A stretch of DNA of 64,000 nucleotides from Oscillospiraceae bacterium (GCA_017395935.1 JAFQNL010000034.1:22058-86057), one strand, 5' to 3'; shown: positions 48,518 through 57,627, numbered from the stretch's first letter. Made by a program: numbers and translations. Notes: generated by a model not told the origin, from the letters alone.

Positions 48518-48570
48518 CTGTCCCGGCAGAGAGCGACCGATCAGACCGGGCAGCGCGGGAACACGGACAG
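48518..48570 (+). promoter_or_regulatory. Foldable spacer between smc and ftsY
   Basis: CTGTCC (48518-48523) pairs with GGACAG (48565-48570), and CCGG inside it can pair with CCGG at 48546-48549. There is no U-run. This may be a processing or stability element in the operon transcript. A run of C follows at about 48574-48583. Confidence 0.4.
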
Positions 48571-48611
48571 ATGCCACCCCCCCACCCTAAATCAGAACAG
48601 GAGTGCATACC

Positions 48612-49478
48612 ATGGGATTTTTTGACAAACTAAAGAAACTTAGTATTTTTAATACCTATAAAGAGCTGGACGACGACTTTTACGACGAGCTGGAAGAGGC
48701 GCTGATCCTTTCCGATATGGGTATGGAGCCTTCGCTCAAGGCCGTGGCCCAGCTGCGGGAGCGGTGCCAGAACGAGCGGATCGGCGATACCGAGAAGGCA
48801 AAGCAGGTCATGCGTGAGATTCTGGCCGATATGCTGACGGTGGGAGATAAACGGCTTATCCTCTACAGCCAGCCCTCTATCGTCCTTTTTATCGGCGTCA
48901 ACGGCGTAGGTAAGACTACAACCATCGGCAAGATCGGCAATATTCTGAAAAAAGAAGGCAAGAAGGTCATGTTTGCCGCCGCTGATACTTTCCGTGCCGC
49001 CGCCACCGAGCAGCTGACCATCTGGGCAGAGCGGTGCGGCGTGGAGATCGTTAAGCAGGGCGAGGGCGCTGACCCTGCCGCTGTCGTCTTTGACGCCATC
49101 AATGCCGCCAATGCCCGTCTGACCGACGTGGTGCTGGTAGATACCGCCGGACGGCTCCACAATAAGACCAACCTGATGAACGAGCTCAATAAGATTGACC
49201 GGGTCATCAAGCGGGAATGCCCCATCTGCTCCAAGGAGACGCTGCTGGTGCTGGATGCAACCACCGGTCAGAACGGCCTCATTCAGGCCAAGCAGTTCAA
49301 GGAGTCCTGTGGGATCACCGGTATCGTCCTGACCAAGCTGGACGGCACCGCCAAGGGTGGTATCGCCATCGCCATTGCTCAGGAACTGGGCCTGCCCGTC
49401 AAGTTTGTGGGCATGGGCGAGGGCATTGATGATCTGCGCTATTTCGAGGCTGACGAGTTTGTCAAGGCCTTTATCTGA
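48612..49478 (+). CDS. ftsY: Signal recognition particle receptor FtsY
   Basis: SRP receptor GTPase that docks ribosome-nascent chains at the membrane, 288 residues. It lacks the long acidic N-terminal domain of E. coli FtsY and starts directly with the NG core: GVNGVGKTTT (residues 95-104, P-loop), DTFRAAATEQL, DTAGR and TKLDGTAKGG. The ATG at 48612 follows AGGAGTGCATACC. The 100 bases after smc are GC-rich and can fold, see the separate entry. rph follows after 12 bases. Confidence 0.97.
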   Translation: MGFFDKLKKLSIFNTYKELDDDFYDELEEALILSDMGMEPSLKAVAQLRERCQNERIGDTEKAKQVMREILADMLTVGDKRLILYSQPSIVLFIGVNGVGKTTTIGKIGNILKKEGKKVMFAAADTFRAAATEQLTIWAERCGVEIVKQGEGADPAAVVFDAINAANARLTDVVLVDTAGRLHNKTNLMNELNKIDRVIKRECPICSKETLLVLDATTGQNGLIQAKQFKESCGITGIVLTKLDGTAKGGIAIAIAQELGLPVKFVGMGEGIDDLRYFEADEFVKAFI

Positions 49479-49490
49479 GGAGGCGATCCA

Positions 49491-50210
49491 GTGAAGCGTA
49501 TTGATAACCGGGCCAAGGATCAGCTCCGGCCCATTGAAATCATTCCCAACGTCAATCGTTTTGCCGAGGGCAGCTGCCTGATCAAGTGCGGCAATACTCA
49601 GGTCTATATTACCGCCTCTGTTGAAACCCGTGTCCCGCCGCATGTCCCCATGGGCGAGGGCTGGGTGACGGCGGAGTACAATATGCTGCCCCGGGCCAAT
49701 CGGGAACGCAGCCGCCGGGACGTTTCCAAGCTTAAGCTCTCCGGCCGTTCGGCTGAGATTCAGCGGCTCATCGGCCGCTCTCTCCGGGCCGCGGTAGACA
49801 TGAAGAAGCTGCCTGGCTTCCAGATCACCATCGACTGCGACGTTCTTCAGGGAGACGGCGGTACCCGTACCGCCTCTATTACCGGCGGCTTTGTGGCGCT
49901 GGCCCTGGCCTGCAAAAAGCTGCAGCGGGAGGGCTATCTCACCGAGAGCCCCATCGTTCAGAACGTGGCCGCCATCTCTGCCGGTATCGTGGACAATGCC
50001 CTGCTGCTGGATCTGTGCTATGAGGAGGACTCCTCTGCCATGGTGGATCTCAACTGTGTGATGACCGGCGACGGCAAGCTTATCGAGATCCAGGGCACCG
50101 GCGAGGGTCGTGCCTTCTCGGTAGAGGAGCAGCAGAAGCTGGTCCGGATCTGTACCAAGGGAATTCAGGAGCTGGTAGAGATCCAGAATCGGGTCATTCA
50201 GGAGGCCTGA
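49491..50210 (+). CDS. rph: Ribonuclease PH
   Basis: Phosphorolytic 3'-5' exoribonuclease that trims tRNA 3' ends, 239 residues. Family motifs: RPIEIIPNVNRFAEGSCLIK (about residues 14-33), GWVTAEYNMLPRAN (about 57-70), ERSRRD, the phosphate-binding GDGGTRTASITGG (about 122-134) and LDLCYEEDSSAMVDLNCVM. Start GTG at 49491 follows TGAGGAGGCGATCCA. The following rdgB gene begins three bases after its stop, a pairing seen in many bacteria. Confidence 0.97.
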   Translation: MKRIDNRAKDQLRPIEIIPNVNRFAEGSCLIKCGNTQVYITASVETRVPPHVPMGEGWVTAEYNMLPRANRERSRRDVSKLKLSGRSAEIQRLIGRSLRAAVDMKKLPGFQITIDCDVLQGDGGTRTASITGGFVALALACKKLQREGYLTESPIVQNVAAISAGIVDNALLLDLCYEEDSSAMVDLNCVMTGDGKLIEIQGTGEGRAFSVEEQQKLVRICTKGIQELVEIQNRVIQEA

Positions 50211-50213
50211 GAG

Positions 50214-50804
50214 ATGAAACTGGTACTGGCAAGCAAGAATCAGGGCAAGCTGAAAGAGATGCAGTCCATTCTCCAGTCACTGGGCGTAGAAGTAGTACTC
50301 CAGTCGGAACTGGGAATCGACGTAGATGTGGAGGAGACGGGCACTACCTTTTCTGAAAATGCCCAGATCAAGGCAGAGGCAGTCTGTAAGGCTTCCGGCC
50401 TTCCGGCCATCGCCGATGACTCCGGACTTTGTGTAGACGCCCTTCAGGGCGCCCCCGGCGTCTATACCGCCCGTTACGGCGGTGAGGGGCTCAGCGATGA
50501 GGCTCGCTATCGTCTGCTGCTGAACAATATGCGGGGGCTCGGTCCCCGGACCTGCCATTTTGTCTCGGCTATTGCCTGCGTTTTCCCGGACGGCACCCTG
50601 CTCCAGGCGGAGGGGGTCTGCGACGGCACGGTGGCCTATGCACCAATGGGTACCGATGGTTTCGGATACGACCCCATTTTCTTTATCCCCGGAATGAAAA
50701 AGACCTTTGCCCAGCTGACGGCAGAGGAAAAGAACGCCATCTCCCACAGGGGCAAGGCCCTTCGGGCCTTTGCTGAGGTGCTGGAAGAGCATCTGAAGAG
50801 CTGA
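50214..50804 (+). CDS. rdgB: XTP/dITP diphosphatase (RdgB/HAM1 family)
   Basis: House-cleaning pyrophosphatase that removes non-canonical purine nucleotides, 196 residues. It has the N-terminal LVLASKNQGKLKEM (residues 3-16), the GTTFSENAQIKAEAV block (about 44-58), ADDSGLCVDAL and GAPGVYTARYGG, and the C-terminal GTDGFGYDPIFFIPG with SHRGKALRAF. All are standard for this family. The ATG at 50214 is preceded by GGAGGCCTGAGAG within the end of rph. Confidence 0.96.
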   Translation: MKLVLASKNQGKLKEMQSILQSLGVEVVLQSELGIDVDVEETGTTFSENAQIKAEAVCKASGLPAIADDSGLCVDALQGAPGVYTARYGGEGLSDEARYRLLLNNMRGLGPRTCHFVSAIACVFPDGTLLQAEGVCDGTVAYAPMGTDGFGYDPIFFIPGMKKTFAQLTAEEKNAISHRGKALRAFAEVLEEHLKS

Positions 50805-50820
50805 AAAGGAGGCGGAGTCT

Positions 50821-51117
50821 GTGGACTTGAATAAGTGGCTGAAGGAAAAGTTTGTGGCAAAAAGCTTCCGGATTGATCTGGAGCAGGAGCACCGACCCAG
50901 CCGGACGGAACAAATTCGGGCCATTGAGCAATACGCTGCCTTTACCGGAGAAAAGCTGCGCTTTCTCCGGCAGGAGGAGGAACTGCTCTTTCTGTTGGAC
51001 AAGGATTGCTATCGGGCAGAGCTTACCTATGCCCGGGAGCGGGGCTATTACGGCCATCGCCTGATCTGTCGTCAGATTCTGGAAGAGGAGGATCTTTATC
51101 TTCCCAAAGGAGTGTGA
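50821..51117 (+). CDS. Small conserved-looking protein of unknown function
   Basis: A 98-residue charged protein (many Glu, Arg, Lys) that I do not recognise. It starts DLNKWLKEKFVAKSFRIDLE and ends EEEDLYLPKGV, with no membrane segment or cysteine motif. The GTG start at 50821 follows AAAGGAGGCGGAGTCT, a strong ribosome site, and the codon use matches the neighbours, so I regard it as a real gene. It lies between rdgB and a methyltransferase gene in one operon. It may act with nucleotide clean-up or RNA metabolism, but nothing in the sequence proves this. Confidence 0.75.
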   Translation: MDLNKWLKEKFVAKSFRIDLEQEHRPSRTEQIRAIEQYAAFTGEKLRFLRQEEELLFLLDKDCYRAELTYARERGYYGHRLICRQILEEEDLYLPKGV

Positions 51118-51122
51118 CCGAG

Positions 51123-51878
51123 ATGGATTATGCAGAAATCAACGCCGGAATCATTGACCGGTGGATCAAAGAAGGCTGGGAATGGGGACAGCCCATTTCC
51201 CATGAGAGTTATGAAAAGGCGCTGAACGGGGAATGGGAGATGCTCCTTACCCCGACAAAACCGGTGCCCAAATACTGGTATCCTGAGCTGAGGGGCTGCC
51301 GGGTACTGGGCCTTGCTTCCGGCGGCGGGCAGCAGATGCCCATCTTTGCCGCGCTGGGAGCGGAATGCACTGTGCTGGACTATACGCCTGGCCAGCTGGA
51401 GAGTGAGCGTATGGTGGCAGAGCGGGAAGGCTACCGGATTACCATCGTTCGGGCGGATATGTCAAAGCCGCTTCCCTTTGCCGACGAGAGTTTTGACCTG
51501 ATCTTCCATCCTGTTTCCAACTGCTATATCCGGGAGGTTCTGCCGCTCTGGAAGGAGTGCTGGCGGGTTCTGACACCCGGCGGCCGACTGCTGGCCGGAC
51601 TGGATAATGGAGTGAACTACCTCTTTGATGAGGACGAGCGGACGGTGGTTAATTCTCTGCCCTTTGATCCTCTCAGCGATCCGGAGATCTATGAGCAGTG
51701 CATGACGAGCGACGTGGGGCTTCAGTTCTCCCATACCTTGGAGGAGCAGATCAGAGGTCAGCTTCAGGCGGGCTTCCGGCTGCTGGACTGTTACGAGGAC
51801 ACCAACGGAGAAGGAGAGCTCCACCGGCGGAGGGTGCCTACCTATTGGGCAACCTGTGGGGAAAAAGAAGTAAAATGA
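51123..51878 (+). CDS. Class I SAM-dependent methyltransferase
   Basis: A 251-residue predicted small-molecule methyltransferase of the Methyltransf_11 type. The SAM pocket shows VLGLASGGGQQMPIFAALGA (about residues 60-79; a GGGQQ form rather than GxGxG), then CTVLDYTPGQL with the ribose-binding Asp, then DLIFHPVSNCYI (about 124-135) and WRVLTPGGRLL. The ATG at 51123 follows AAAGGAGTGTGACCGAG; a longer reading frame opens at 51006 but overlaps the upstream gene. It is followed by yhbY. The methyl acceptor is unknown. Confidence 0.87.
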   Translation: MDYAEINAGIIDRWIKEGWEWGQPISHESYEKALNGEWEMLLTPTKPVPKYWYPELRGCRVLGLASGGGQQMPIFAALGAECTVLDYTPGQLESERMVAEREGYRITIVRADMSKPLPFADESFDLIFHPVSNCYIREVLPLWKECWRVLTPGGRLLAGLDNGVNYLFDEDERTVVNSLPFDPLSDPEIYEQCMTSDVGLQFSHTLEEQIRGQLQAGFRLLDCYEDTNGEGELHRRRVPTYWATCGEKEVK

Positions 51879-51900
51879 CTGATTTAGGAGTATAGATATT

Positions 51901-52221
51901 ATGGAACTGACAAGCAAACAGCGGGCACAGCTCCGCACTCTGGCAAACGGGATCGAGACCATCCTGACCATTGGCAAGGACGGTATCAGCGACAATCTGG
52001 TCAAACAGTGCCGGGATGCACTGGAGGCCCGGGAACTGGTCAAGGGCAAGGTGCTGGAAAACAGCGAGTATGACGCCCGCTCCGCCTGCGCCGAGCTGTG
52101 CGAGCGGACTGCTGCCTGCCCTGTGCAGGTGATTGGCAGCAAATTTGTCCTCTACCGGCCCAGCCATCGTAAGGACAAGAAGGACAAGATCGTTCTCACC
52201 GACAAGGGCGGCAGAAAGTAA
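51901..52221 (+). CDS. yhbY: YhbY family CRM-domain RNA-binding protein
   Basis: A 106-residue RNA-binding protein associated with the pre-50S ribosome. The CRM fold is visible from LTSKQRAQLRTLANGIETIL (residues 3-22) through the GKDGISDNLVKQCRDALEARELVKGKVL stretch and the final VIGSKFVLYRPS. The short basic C-terminal tail (KDKKDK) is usual. The ATG at 51901 has no strong ribosome site (TTAGGAG lies 13 bases upstream). The order yhbY-nadD-yqeK-rsfS is that of the Bacillus yqeG-yqeL region. Confidence 0.94.
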   Translation: MELTSKQRAQLRTLANGIETILTIGKDGISDNLVKQCRDALEARELVKGKVLENSEYDARSACAELCERTAACPVQVIGSKFVLYRPSHRKDKKDKIVLTDKGGRK

Positions 52222-52252
52222 GCGTCCTTGATAGCAAGAAAGGGAGAAGAGA

Positions 52253-53455
52253 ATGAAGATCGGCATTTACGGCGGAACATTCAATCCCCCTCATTTGGGC
52301 CATATGGCTGCGGCGGTGAGTGCCGCCAATGTGCTGAGTCTGGATAAGCTGCTTCTCATCCCTGCCGGTGTGCCGCCCCATAAAACCATGGCTGAGGGCT
52401 CTGCCTCCAACCGGCAGCGGCTGGAGATGACCGGCCTGATGGCTGACCGGCTGGGACTGAAGATCCCGGTGGAGGTGCTGTCGCTGGAGATGGACCGGGA
52501 AGGGAAAAGCTATACCAGCATGACCCTGCGGGAGCTTCGGGCCATCTATCCTGAGGACGAGCTCTGGCTGCTTATGGGCACGGATATGTTCCTCACCTTC
52601 CACTGCTGGTATGAGCCGGAGGTCATTGCCCGGCTGGCAGGACTATGTGCCTTCGGCCGGACAGAGAAGGACGGAGAGGCGCTCTTTGCGCCCCAGAGGG
52701 ACTACCTGAGCCGGAAATATGGGGCCAGAATTGTGACGCTGACTCTGCCCAATATGGTTGAGGCCTCTTCCACCCAGATCCGGCAAGCGCTGGCGCAGGG
52801 AGGGGGAGAGGACTATCTGGATCCCAGTATCTGGGGCTATATTCTCTCCAATCGCCTCTACGGAACGCGGGCTGACCTGACTCAACTCAGTCTCAGCCAG
52901 CTTCGTGCGGTAGGTGAGTCAATGGTCCGGGCCAAACGAATCGCCCATATCCGGGGGACAGAAGAGACGGCTGCCAAAATGGCTCGCCGCTGGGGTGCGG
53001 ACGAGACTGAAGCCAGAAAAGCGGCCATCCTGCACGACTGCACGAAATATTTCACTCTGCAGGAGCAGTTGTCAACCTGCCAAAAGTATGGTATTCTGTT
53101 GGACGATATGGAAAAAACCACACTTCCGCTTCTCCACTCCAAAAGCGCCGCCGGTATTGCCCGGGCCGTCTTCGGTATGAGCGATGAGGTGGTCAGTGCT
53201 ATTTTCTGGCATACCACCGGCAGAGCGGATATGACTTTGCTGGAAAAGATCCTCTATATCGCCGACTACGCTGAGCCTACCCGGAAGTACAGCTGGGCAG
53301 AGCAACTGCGAAAATTGATCGAGACCGATCTGGACGCCGCCGTGCTGCGGGGTCTGGAGATCACCATAGAACACACTGCCGGCAAGGGAGAACCCATCCA
53401 TCCCCGGACTCTGGAAGCCCGGAACTGGCTGCTGGCCCATAGAAAGGAAGCGTAA
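52253..53455 (+). CDS. nadD: Fused nicotinate-nucleotide adenylyltransferase (NadD) and YqeK-type HD hydrolase
   Basis: A 400-residue bifunctional protein. Residues 1-200 are NadD, which makes NaAD in NAD synthesis: GGTFNPPHLGH (residues 7-17), LLIPAGVPPHK and the ASSTQIRQALA signature (about 172-182). Residues 210-400 are a YqeK-like HD domain, which hydrolyses Ap4A: KRIAHIRGTEETAAKMA, ILHDCTKYF (HD pair), LLHSKSAAGIAR, IFWHTTGRADM and KILYIADYAEPTRKY. In Bacillus these are separate adjacent genes. No frameshift or internal ribosome site separates the halves. The ATG at 52253 follows AAAGGGAGAAGAGA. Confidence 0.95.
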   Translation: MKIGIYGGTFNPPHLGHMAAAVSAANVLSLDKLLLIPAGVPPHKTMAEGSASNRQRLEMTGLMADRLGLKIPVEVLSLEMDREGKSYTSMTLRELRAIYPEDELWLLMGTDMFLTFHCWYEPEVIARLAGLCAFGRTEKDGEALFAPQRDYLSRKYGARIVTLTLPNMVEASSTQIRQALAQGGGEDYLDPSIWGYILSNRLYGTRADLTQLSLSQLRAVGESMVRAKRIAHIRGTEETAAKMARRWGADETEARKAAILHDCTKYFTLQEQLSTCQKYGILLDDMEKTTLPLLHSKSAAGIARAVFGMSDEVVSAIFWHTTGRADMTLLEKILYIADYAEPTRKYSWAEQLRKLIETDLDAAVLRGLEITIEHTAGKGEPIHPRTLEARNWLLAHRKEA

Positions 53456-53456
53456 C

Positions 53457-53858
53457 ATGGCAGAAGCAAGAGTATTGGCCGAGGCAATCATTAAGGCCCT
53501 GGACAGCAAGCGCGCCCGTGATATCCAGCTGCTGAAGGTGGGAGATATTACCATCCTGGCCGACTATTTTATCACCTGCACCGCCACCTCCACTACCCAG
53601 ATCCGCACCCTCTCCGACCTGTGCGAAGAGGCTGCCGAGGCGCTGGGTGAGCCCGCCCATCATAAGGAGGGCGAGCGGGAGTCCGGCTGGGTGCTGCTGG
53701 ATTTCTCTACTGTGGTGGTCCACATTTTCCTGCCCGAGCAGCGGGAATTCTACAAGCTGGAGCGGTTGTGGAACGACGGCGAGCTGGTAGACATCTCCGG
53801 TCTGCTGGAAGAGAGCCGGGAGGCCCGCAAGCAGCTGCTGGAAGACAGCCGGCTGTAA
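53457..53858 (+). CDS. rsfS: Ribosome silencing factor RsfS
   Basis: Binds L14 and prevents joining of ribosomal subunits when nutrients are low; 133 residues. The conserved core DIQLLKVGDITILADYFITC (about residues 22-41) is followed by TTQIRTLSDLCEEAAEALG and GWVLLDFSTVVVHIFLPEQREFYKLERLW (about 77-105). Length is typical. The ATG at 53457 begins one base after the nadD/yqeK stop, with GGAAGCG just upstream, so translation is probably coupled. Confidence 0.96.
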   Translation: MAEARVLAEAIIKALDSKRARDIQLLKVGDITILADYFITCTATSTTQIRTLSDLCEEAAEALGEPAHHKEGERESGWVLLDFSTVVVHIFLPEQREFYKLERLWNDGELVDISGLLEESREARKQLLEDSRL

Positions 53859-53916
53859 GAGAAACTGGAGATTAACCCCTTCGCGGGGCTGAAAAATAGA
53901 AACTTGAGAAGAAAGC

Positions 53917-56445
53917 GTGATCGATTTGAAGTACGATTTTACCGCCATTGAAAAGAAATGGCAGGCCAAGTGGCTGGAAACCAAGGCCTTTAAGGCTGTT
54001 ACCGGCGATACTACCCGTCCTAAGTTCTACGGTCTGGTGGAGTTCCCCTATCCCTCTGCCGCCGGTCTGCACGTGGGCCATCCCCGGCCCTACACCGCCA
54101 TGGACGTAGTTGCCAGAAAGAAGAGAATGGATGGCTATAATGTTCTCTTCCCCATGGGCTTTGACGCTTTCGGTCTGCCCACCGAGAACTTTGCCATCAA
54201 GAACAAGCTCCACCCCGCCAAGGTGACCCGGGACAACATTGAAAACTTCACCCGTCAGCTCCAGATGCTGGGCTTCTCCTTCGACTGGGACCGGGTGGTG
54301 GACACTACGGATCCCAACTACTATAAGTGGACCCAGTGGATCTTCCTCCAGCTGTTCAAGAACGGCCTGGCCTATAAGACCACCATGCCTGTCAACTGGT
54401 GCACCAGCTGCAAGTGCGTGCTGGCCAACGAGGAAGTGGTGGAAGGTGTCTGCGAGCGCTGCGGTGCTGAGGTTGTCCGGAAGGAAAAGAGCCAGTGGAT
54501 GCTTAAGATTACCGAGTATGCCCAGAAGTTGATCGACGGTCTGGACGGCCTGGACTTCATCGAGCGCGTCAAGACCCAGCAGAAGAACTGGATCGGCCGC
54601 TCCACCGGCGCAGAGGTTAATTTCAAGACCACTGAGGGCGATGTGCTCACCGTCTATACCACCCGCTGCGACACCCTCTTTGGCGCTACCTATATGGTTA
54701 TCGCTCCTGAGCATGCCTATGTGACCAAGTGGGCCGATAAGCTGGAAAACTACGACGAGGTCACCGCCTATGTCCGTAAGGCTGCTGCCAAGTCTGACTT
54801 TGAGCGCACCGAGCTGGCCAAGGAAAAGACCGGCGTCATGCTGCGGGGTGTCCGGGCCATCAATCCTGTCAACGGCAAAGAGATCCCCATCTTTATTTCT
54901 GACTACGTTCTGGCTACCTACGGAACCGGTGCCATCATGGCAGTTCCTGCCCATGACACCCGTGACTGGGAGTTTGCCCGTGTCTTCGGCCTGCCCATCA
55001 TTCAGGTGGTAGCCGGCGCCGAGGGCGAGGTAGACGTGAATGCCAAGGCCTTTACTGATGTTGAGACCGGCGTCATGGTCAACTCCGGCTTTATGAACGG
55101 CATGAGCGTGGAAGACGCCCAGCAGGCTATGATCGCTTTCCTGGAGAAGGAAGGCATTGGCCACGCTCAGGTCAACTATAAGCTCCGTGACTGGGTCTTC
55201 TCCCGTCAGCGCTATTGGGGCGAGCCCATTCCTATCGTCCATTGTGAAAAGTGCGGCTATGTGCCTCTGGATGAGAGCCAGCTGCCTCTGCTGCTGCCCG
55301 ACGTGGAGAGCTATGAGCCCACCGACAATGGTGAGTCCCCCCTGTCTACCATGACCGACTGGGTCAATACTACCTGCCCCTGCTGCGGCGGTCCTGCCAA
55401 GCGTGAGACTGACACCATGCCTCAGTGGGCAGGCTCCTCCTGGTACTTCCTGCGCTACATGGACGCTCAGAATAATGACGCTCTGGCTTCCAAGGAGGCG
55501 CTGGACTACTGGGGACAGGTTGACTGGTACAATGGCGGTATGGAGCATACAACCCTCCACCTGCTCTACAGCCGGTTCTGGAATAACTTCCTCCACGATA
55601 TCGGCGTCATCCCCCACGCTGAGCCCTATGCCAAGCGAACCAGCCACGGCATGATTCTGGGTAAGAACCCCTACTATGTGGGCAACTTTGAGACGCAGGA
55701 AGAGAAGGACGACGTAATCGCCAAGTACGGCAGTAAGGCTCTGCGGCCCTCTGTTAAGATGTCCAAGAGCCTGGGCAACGTGGTCAATCCCGACGATGTT
55801 ATTCGTGAGTACGGCGCCGACACCATGCGTCTGTATATCATGTTTATCGGCGACTTTGAAAAGACCGCTACCTGGTCTGATGAGTCGGTCAAGGGCTGCA
55901 AGCGCTTCCTGGACCGTGTCTGGAACCTGCAGGAGAAGGCTGTTGACGATCTCAGCTACTCCTCTGCCAATGAGCCGGCCATCCATAAGGCGATCCTCAA
56001 GGTCAATCAGGACATCGAGGCTATGAAGTTCAATACCGCCATTGCCACCCTCATGGCCCTGACCAACGACTTCTACGCCAACGGCTGCACCAAGGGCGAC
56101 CTGAAGGCACTGATCCTCATGCTTTCCCCCTTTGCTTCTCATATGTGCGAAGAAATGTGGGAGAATCTGGGCTTTGCCGGCGAGGGAATGGTCTGCCTGC
56201 AGAAGTGGCCTGAATACGACGAGAGCAAGACTGTGGCCGCCACTGTGGAAGTGGCTGTTCAGGTCTGCGGCAAGCTCCGGGCCAGCATTATGGTTCCCGC
56301 TCAGATTGACGATAACGACGTGGTAGAGGCCGCGATGGCAGACGCCCGGATCCAGAAGCAGGCCGAGGGCAAGCGCCTGGTCAAGCAGATCGTTGTTCGG
56401 GACAAGTCCAAGAAGATCAAGCTGGTTAACCTGATCCTGAAGTGA
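53917..56445 (+). CDS. leuS: Leucyl-tRNA synthetase
   Basis: Charges tRNA-Leu; 842 residues, slightly longer than most bacterial forms. The class I signature HVGH is at residues 52-55, followed by the [20 protein letters not shown] block. The CP1 editing domain lies at about 225-420 with [23 protein letters not shown] is at residues 614-618 ([16 protein letters not shown]). The C-terminal anticodon-binding part ends in a [17 protein letters not shown] strand. Start GTG at 53917 with a weak AGAAGAAAGC site. It is 58 bases after rsfS; no T-box leader is present. Confidence 0.97.
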   Translation: MIDLKYDFTAIEKKWQAKWLETKAFKAVTGDTTRPKFYGLVEFPYPSAAGLHVGHPRPYTAMDVVARKKRMDGYNVLFPMGFDAFGLPTENFAIKNKLHPAKVTRDNIENFTRQLQMLGFSFDWDRVVDTTDPNYYKWTQWIFLQLFKNGLAYKTTMPVNWCTSCKCVLANEEVVEGVCERCGAEVVRKEKSQWMLKITEYAQKLIDGLDGLDFIERVKTQQKNWIGRSTGAEVNFKTTEGDVLTVYTTRCDTLFGATYMVIAPEHAYVTKWADKLENYDEVTAYVRKAAAKSDFERTELAKEKTGVMLRGVRAINPVNGKEIPIFISDYVLATYGTGAIMAVPAHDTRDWEFARVFGLPIIQVVAGAEGEVDVNAKAFTDVETGVMVNSGFMNGMSVEDAQQAMIAFLEKEGIGHAQVNYKLRDWVFSRQRYWGEPIPIVHCEKCGYVPLDESQLPLLLPDVESYEPTDNGESPLSTMTDWVNTTCPCCGGPAKRETDTMPQWAGSSWYFLRYMDAQNNDALASKEALDYWGQVDWYNGGMEHTTLHLLYSRFWNNFLHDIGVIPHAEPYAKRTSHGMILGKNPYYVGNFETQEEKDDVIAKYGSKALRPSVKMSKSLGNVVNPDDVIREYGADTMRLYIMFIGDFEKTATWSDESVKGCKRFLDRVWNLQEKAVDDLSYSSANEPAIHKAILKVNQDIEAMKFNTAIATLMALTNDFYANGCTKGDLKALILMLSPFASHMCEEMWENLGFAGEGMVCLQKWPEYDESKTVAATVEVAVQVCGKLRASIMVPAQIDDNDVVEAAMADARIQKQAEGKRLVKQIVVRDKSKKIKLVNLILK

Positions 56446-56501
56446 GCGGACAGACTGGATCTGTCTTCCAACTGAGGACAACAAAATTGCACAAAGCCCT
56501 C

Positions 56502-56530
56502 TTGACAAGCGGTCGGTTATGGTGTACAGT
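56502..56530 (+). promoter_or_regulatory. Promoter of rpsU
   Basis: -35 TTGACA (56502-56507) and -10 TACAGT (56525-56530) are 17 bases apart. The leader of about 75 bases contains ATGCCC (56560-56565) and GGGCAT (56584-56589), which can pair. Confidence 0.8.
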
Positions 56531-56612
56531 ATATGCTAACAAGCCCTGTTTATGGGTTGGTATGCCCTTGTACGAATACTCCCGGGCATGAATCGGAGGG
56601 AGGGAAAATAGA

Positions 56613-56795
56613 ATGGCAGAAATCCGCGTTAGAGAGAACGAATCTCTGGATAGCGCTCTGAAGCGTTTCAAGCGTAGCTGCGCCAAGTCCGGCGTCCTGG
56701 CTGAGGTTCGCAAGCGTGAGCATTACGAGAGCCCCAGCGTCAAGCGCCGCAAGAAGTCCGAAGCTGCTCGCAAGAACCGCAAGAAGTTCTATTAA
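56613..56795 (+). CDS. rpsU: 30S ribosomal protein S21
   Basis: Small basic protein of the small subunit near the anti-Shine-Dalgarno region of 16S rRNA; 60 residues. It shows the usual [20 protein letters not shown] start (residues 4-23) and the [23 protein letters not shown] tail region with many Arg and Lys. The ATG at 56613 follows GGAGGGAGGGAAAATAGA. It is a single-gene transcript between its own promoter and a strong terminator. Confidence 0.97.
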   Translation: MAEIRVRENESLDSALKRFKRSCAKSGVLAEVRKREHYESPSVKRRKKSEAARKNRKKFY

Positions 56796-56805
56796 TTATC
56801 AGCAA

Positions 56806-56845
56806 GCAAACACCCTGCATCATCTGATGCAGGGTGTTTTTGCTT
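56806..56845. terminator. Bidirectional terminator between rpsU and the leftward unknown gene
   Basis: A perfect stem with core ACACCCTGCATCA (right arm TGATGCAGGGTGT) and a two-base TC centre, flanked by AA on the left and TTTT on the right at about 56810-56840. Confidence 0.9.
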
Positions 56846-56847
56846 CT

Positions 56848-57627
56848 CTAACCCACCAGCCTCCGCCATTGATCCTCCAGTCCGGCCATCTCCTGCCAGG
56901 GGACAACGGCCATTTGAATCCCCAGCGCCTTTGCCCGCTCCATCTTCCTGATCAGTGAGGCCCGATCGTCAAAGACGACATAGTGGAGCGACTCTCCCTC
57001 CTGCAGAGTAAAATACCGGGCGCACTGCTCTTCTGACCAGTAGACCCGGCCCCTGGCCCGCCGGATCAGATCCTCCAGTGCGGAAGCCGAGAGATCCCGA
57101 CCATGTCCGTCGGGAGAGGGGAGCAGATGATCCCGGGCATAGGGCCGAAGATCCAGCGCGGTACGGTCTCTGCCCCATCGCTCCAGTGACCGGAGCAGGC
57201 CGGTTTCCAGCCTTGAGCTTTGTGTGCGGGAGTTGACCAGAACGGCCGACTCCTCCCAGGCACCGGCGTACTCCTCCTCCAGCCAGAGGCGAAAACCGCC
57301 CTGAGCCAGAGTCTGCCCCAGCAGCCGACTCAGATCCCAAAGCAGAGACGATCGATTCTTCCACCGGCAGAGGACGCCGGACGCGCCCCGCAGCCGGCAT
57401 TCCTGCATAATCTGACGACAGAGAGAACGAAGGTCGATTTCAGGGAGAGGCGCGGCCTGCTCTATGACCAGCAGACCGCCCCGAAGGTGGACAGGGGGCG
57501 CGGAGCGGAGCAGGCCGGCAGGACCGCCCAACCGATAGGCGGCCAGAGCGGGAGAGAATCCTCGGCTGAGCAGGGGAGAAAGCTCCTCCGGCAGAGCGAG
57601 GGGATGGAAACAGGAAATAGACGACAT
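56848..57627 (-). CDS. Unrecognised cytoplasmic protein, possibly a degenerate TIM-barrel (GH18-like) protein
   Basis: A 259-residue protein that I cannot assign. It has no signal peptide or membrane segment. The stretch SLHYVVFDDRASLIRKMERAKALGIQMAVVPW (about residues 216-247) looks like the last strand-helix-strand of GH18-type barrels, in which a Trp ends strand 8. The catalytic DxxDxE motif of GH18 was not seen, so any relation is weak and inferred. The ATG at 57627 follows GAGGAGGCGTCGAA. It is divergent from yqeG; a leftward promoter is possible (TTGCAT near 57690) but imperfect. It is transcribed alone. Confidence 0.75.
   Translation of the reverse strand: MSSISCFHPLALPEELSPLLSRGFSPALAAYRLGGPAGLLRSAPPVHLRGGLLVIEQAAPLPEIDLRSLCRQIMQECRLRGASGVLCRWKNRSSLLWDLSRLLGQTLAQGGFRLWLEEEYAGAWEESAVLVNSRTQSSRLETGLLRSLERWGRDRTALDLRPYARDHLLPSPDGHGRDLSASALEDLIRRARGRVYWSEEQCARYFTLQEGESLHYVVFDDRASLIRKMERAKALGIQMAVVPWQEMAGLEDQWRRLVG

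Noticed and set aside
48574-48583. C-rich run as a phase-variation tract
   Set aside because: It is short, interrupted by A, and lies between genes without overlapping a promoter or start codon.
53859-53916. Possible T-box leader before leuS
   Set aside because: Only 58 bases and a small CCCC/GGGG hairpin; no T-box sequence and no room for the specifier stem.
53872-56508. Open frame of 878 codons on the minus strand opposite leuS
   Set aside because: The plus strand encodes complete LeuRS with all motifs; the antisense frame has no recognisable domain and no ribosome site.
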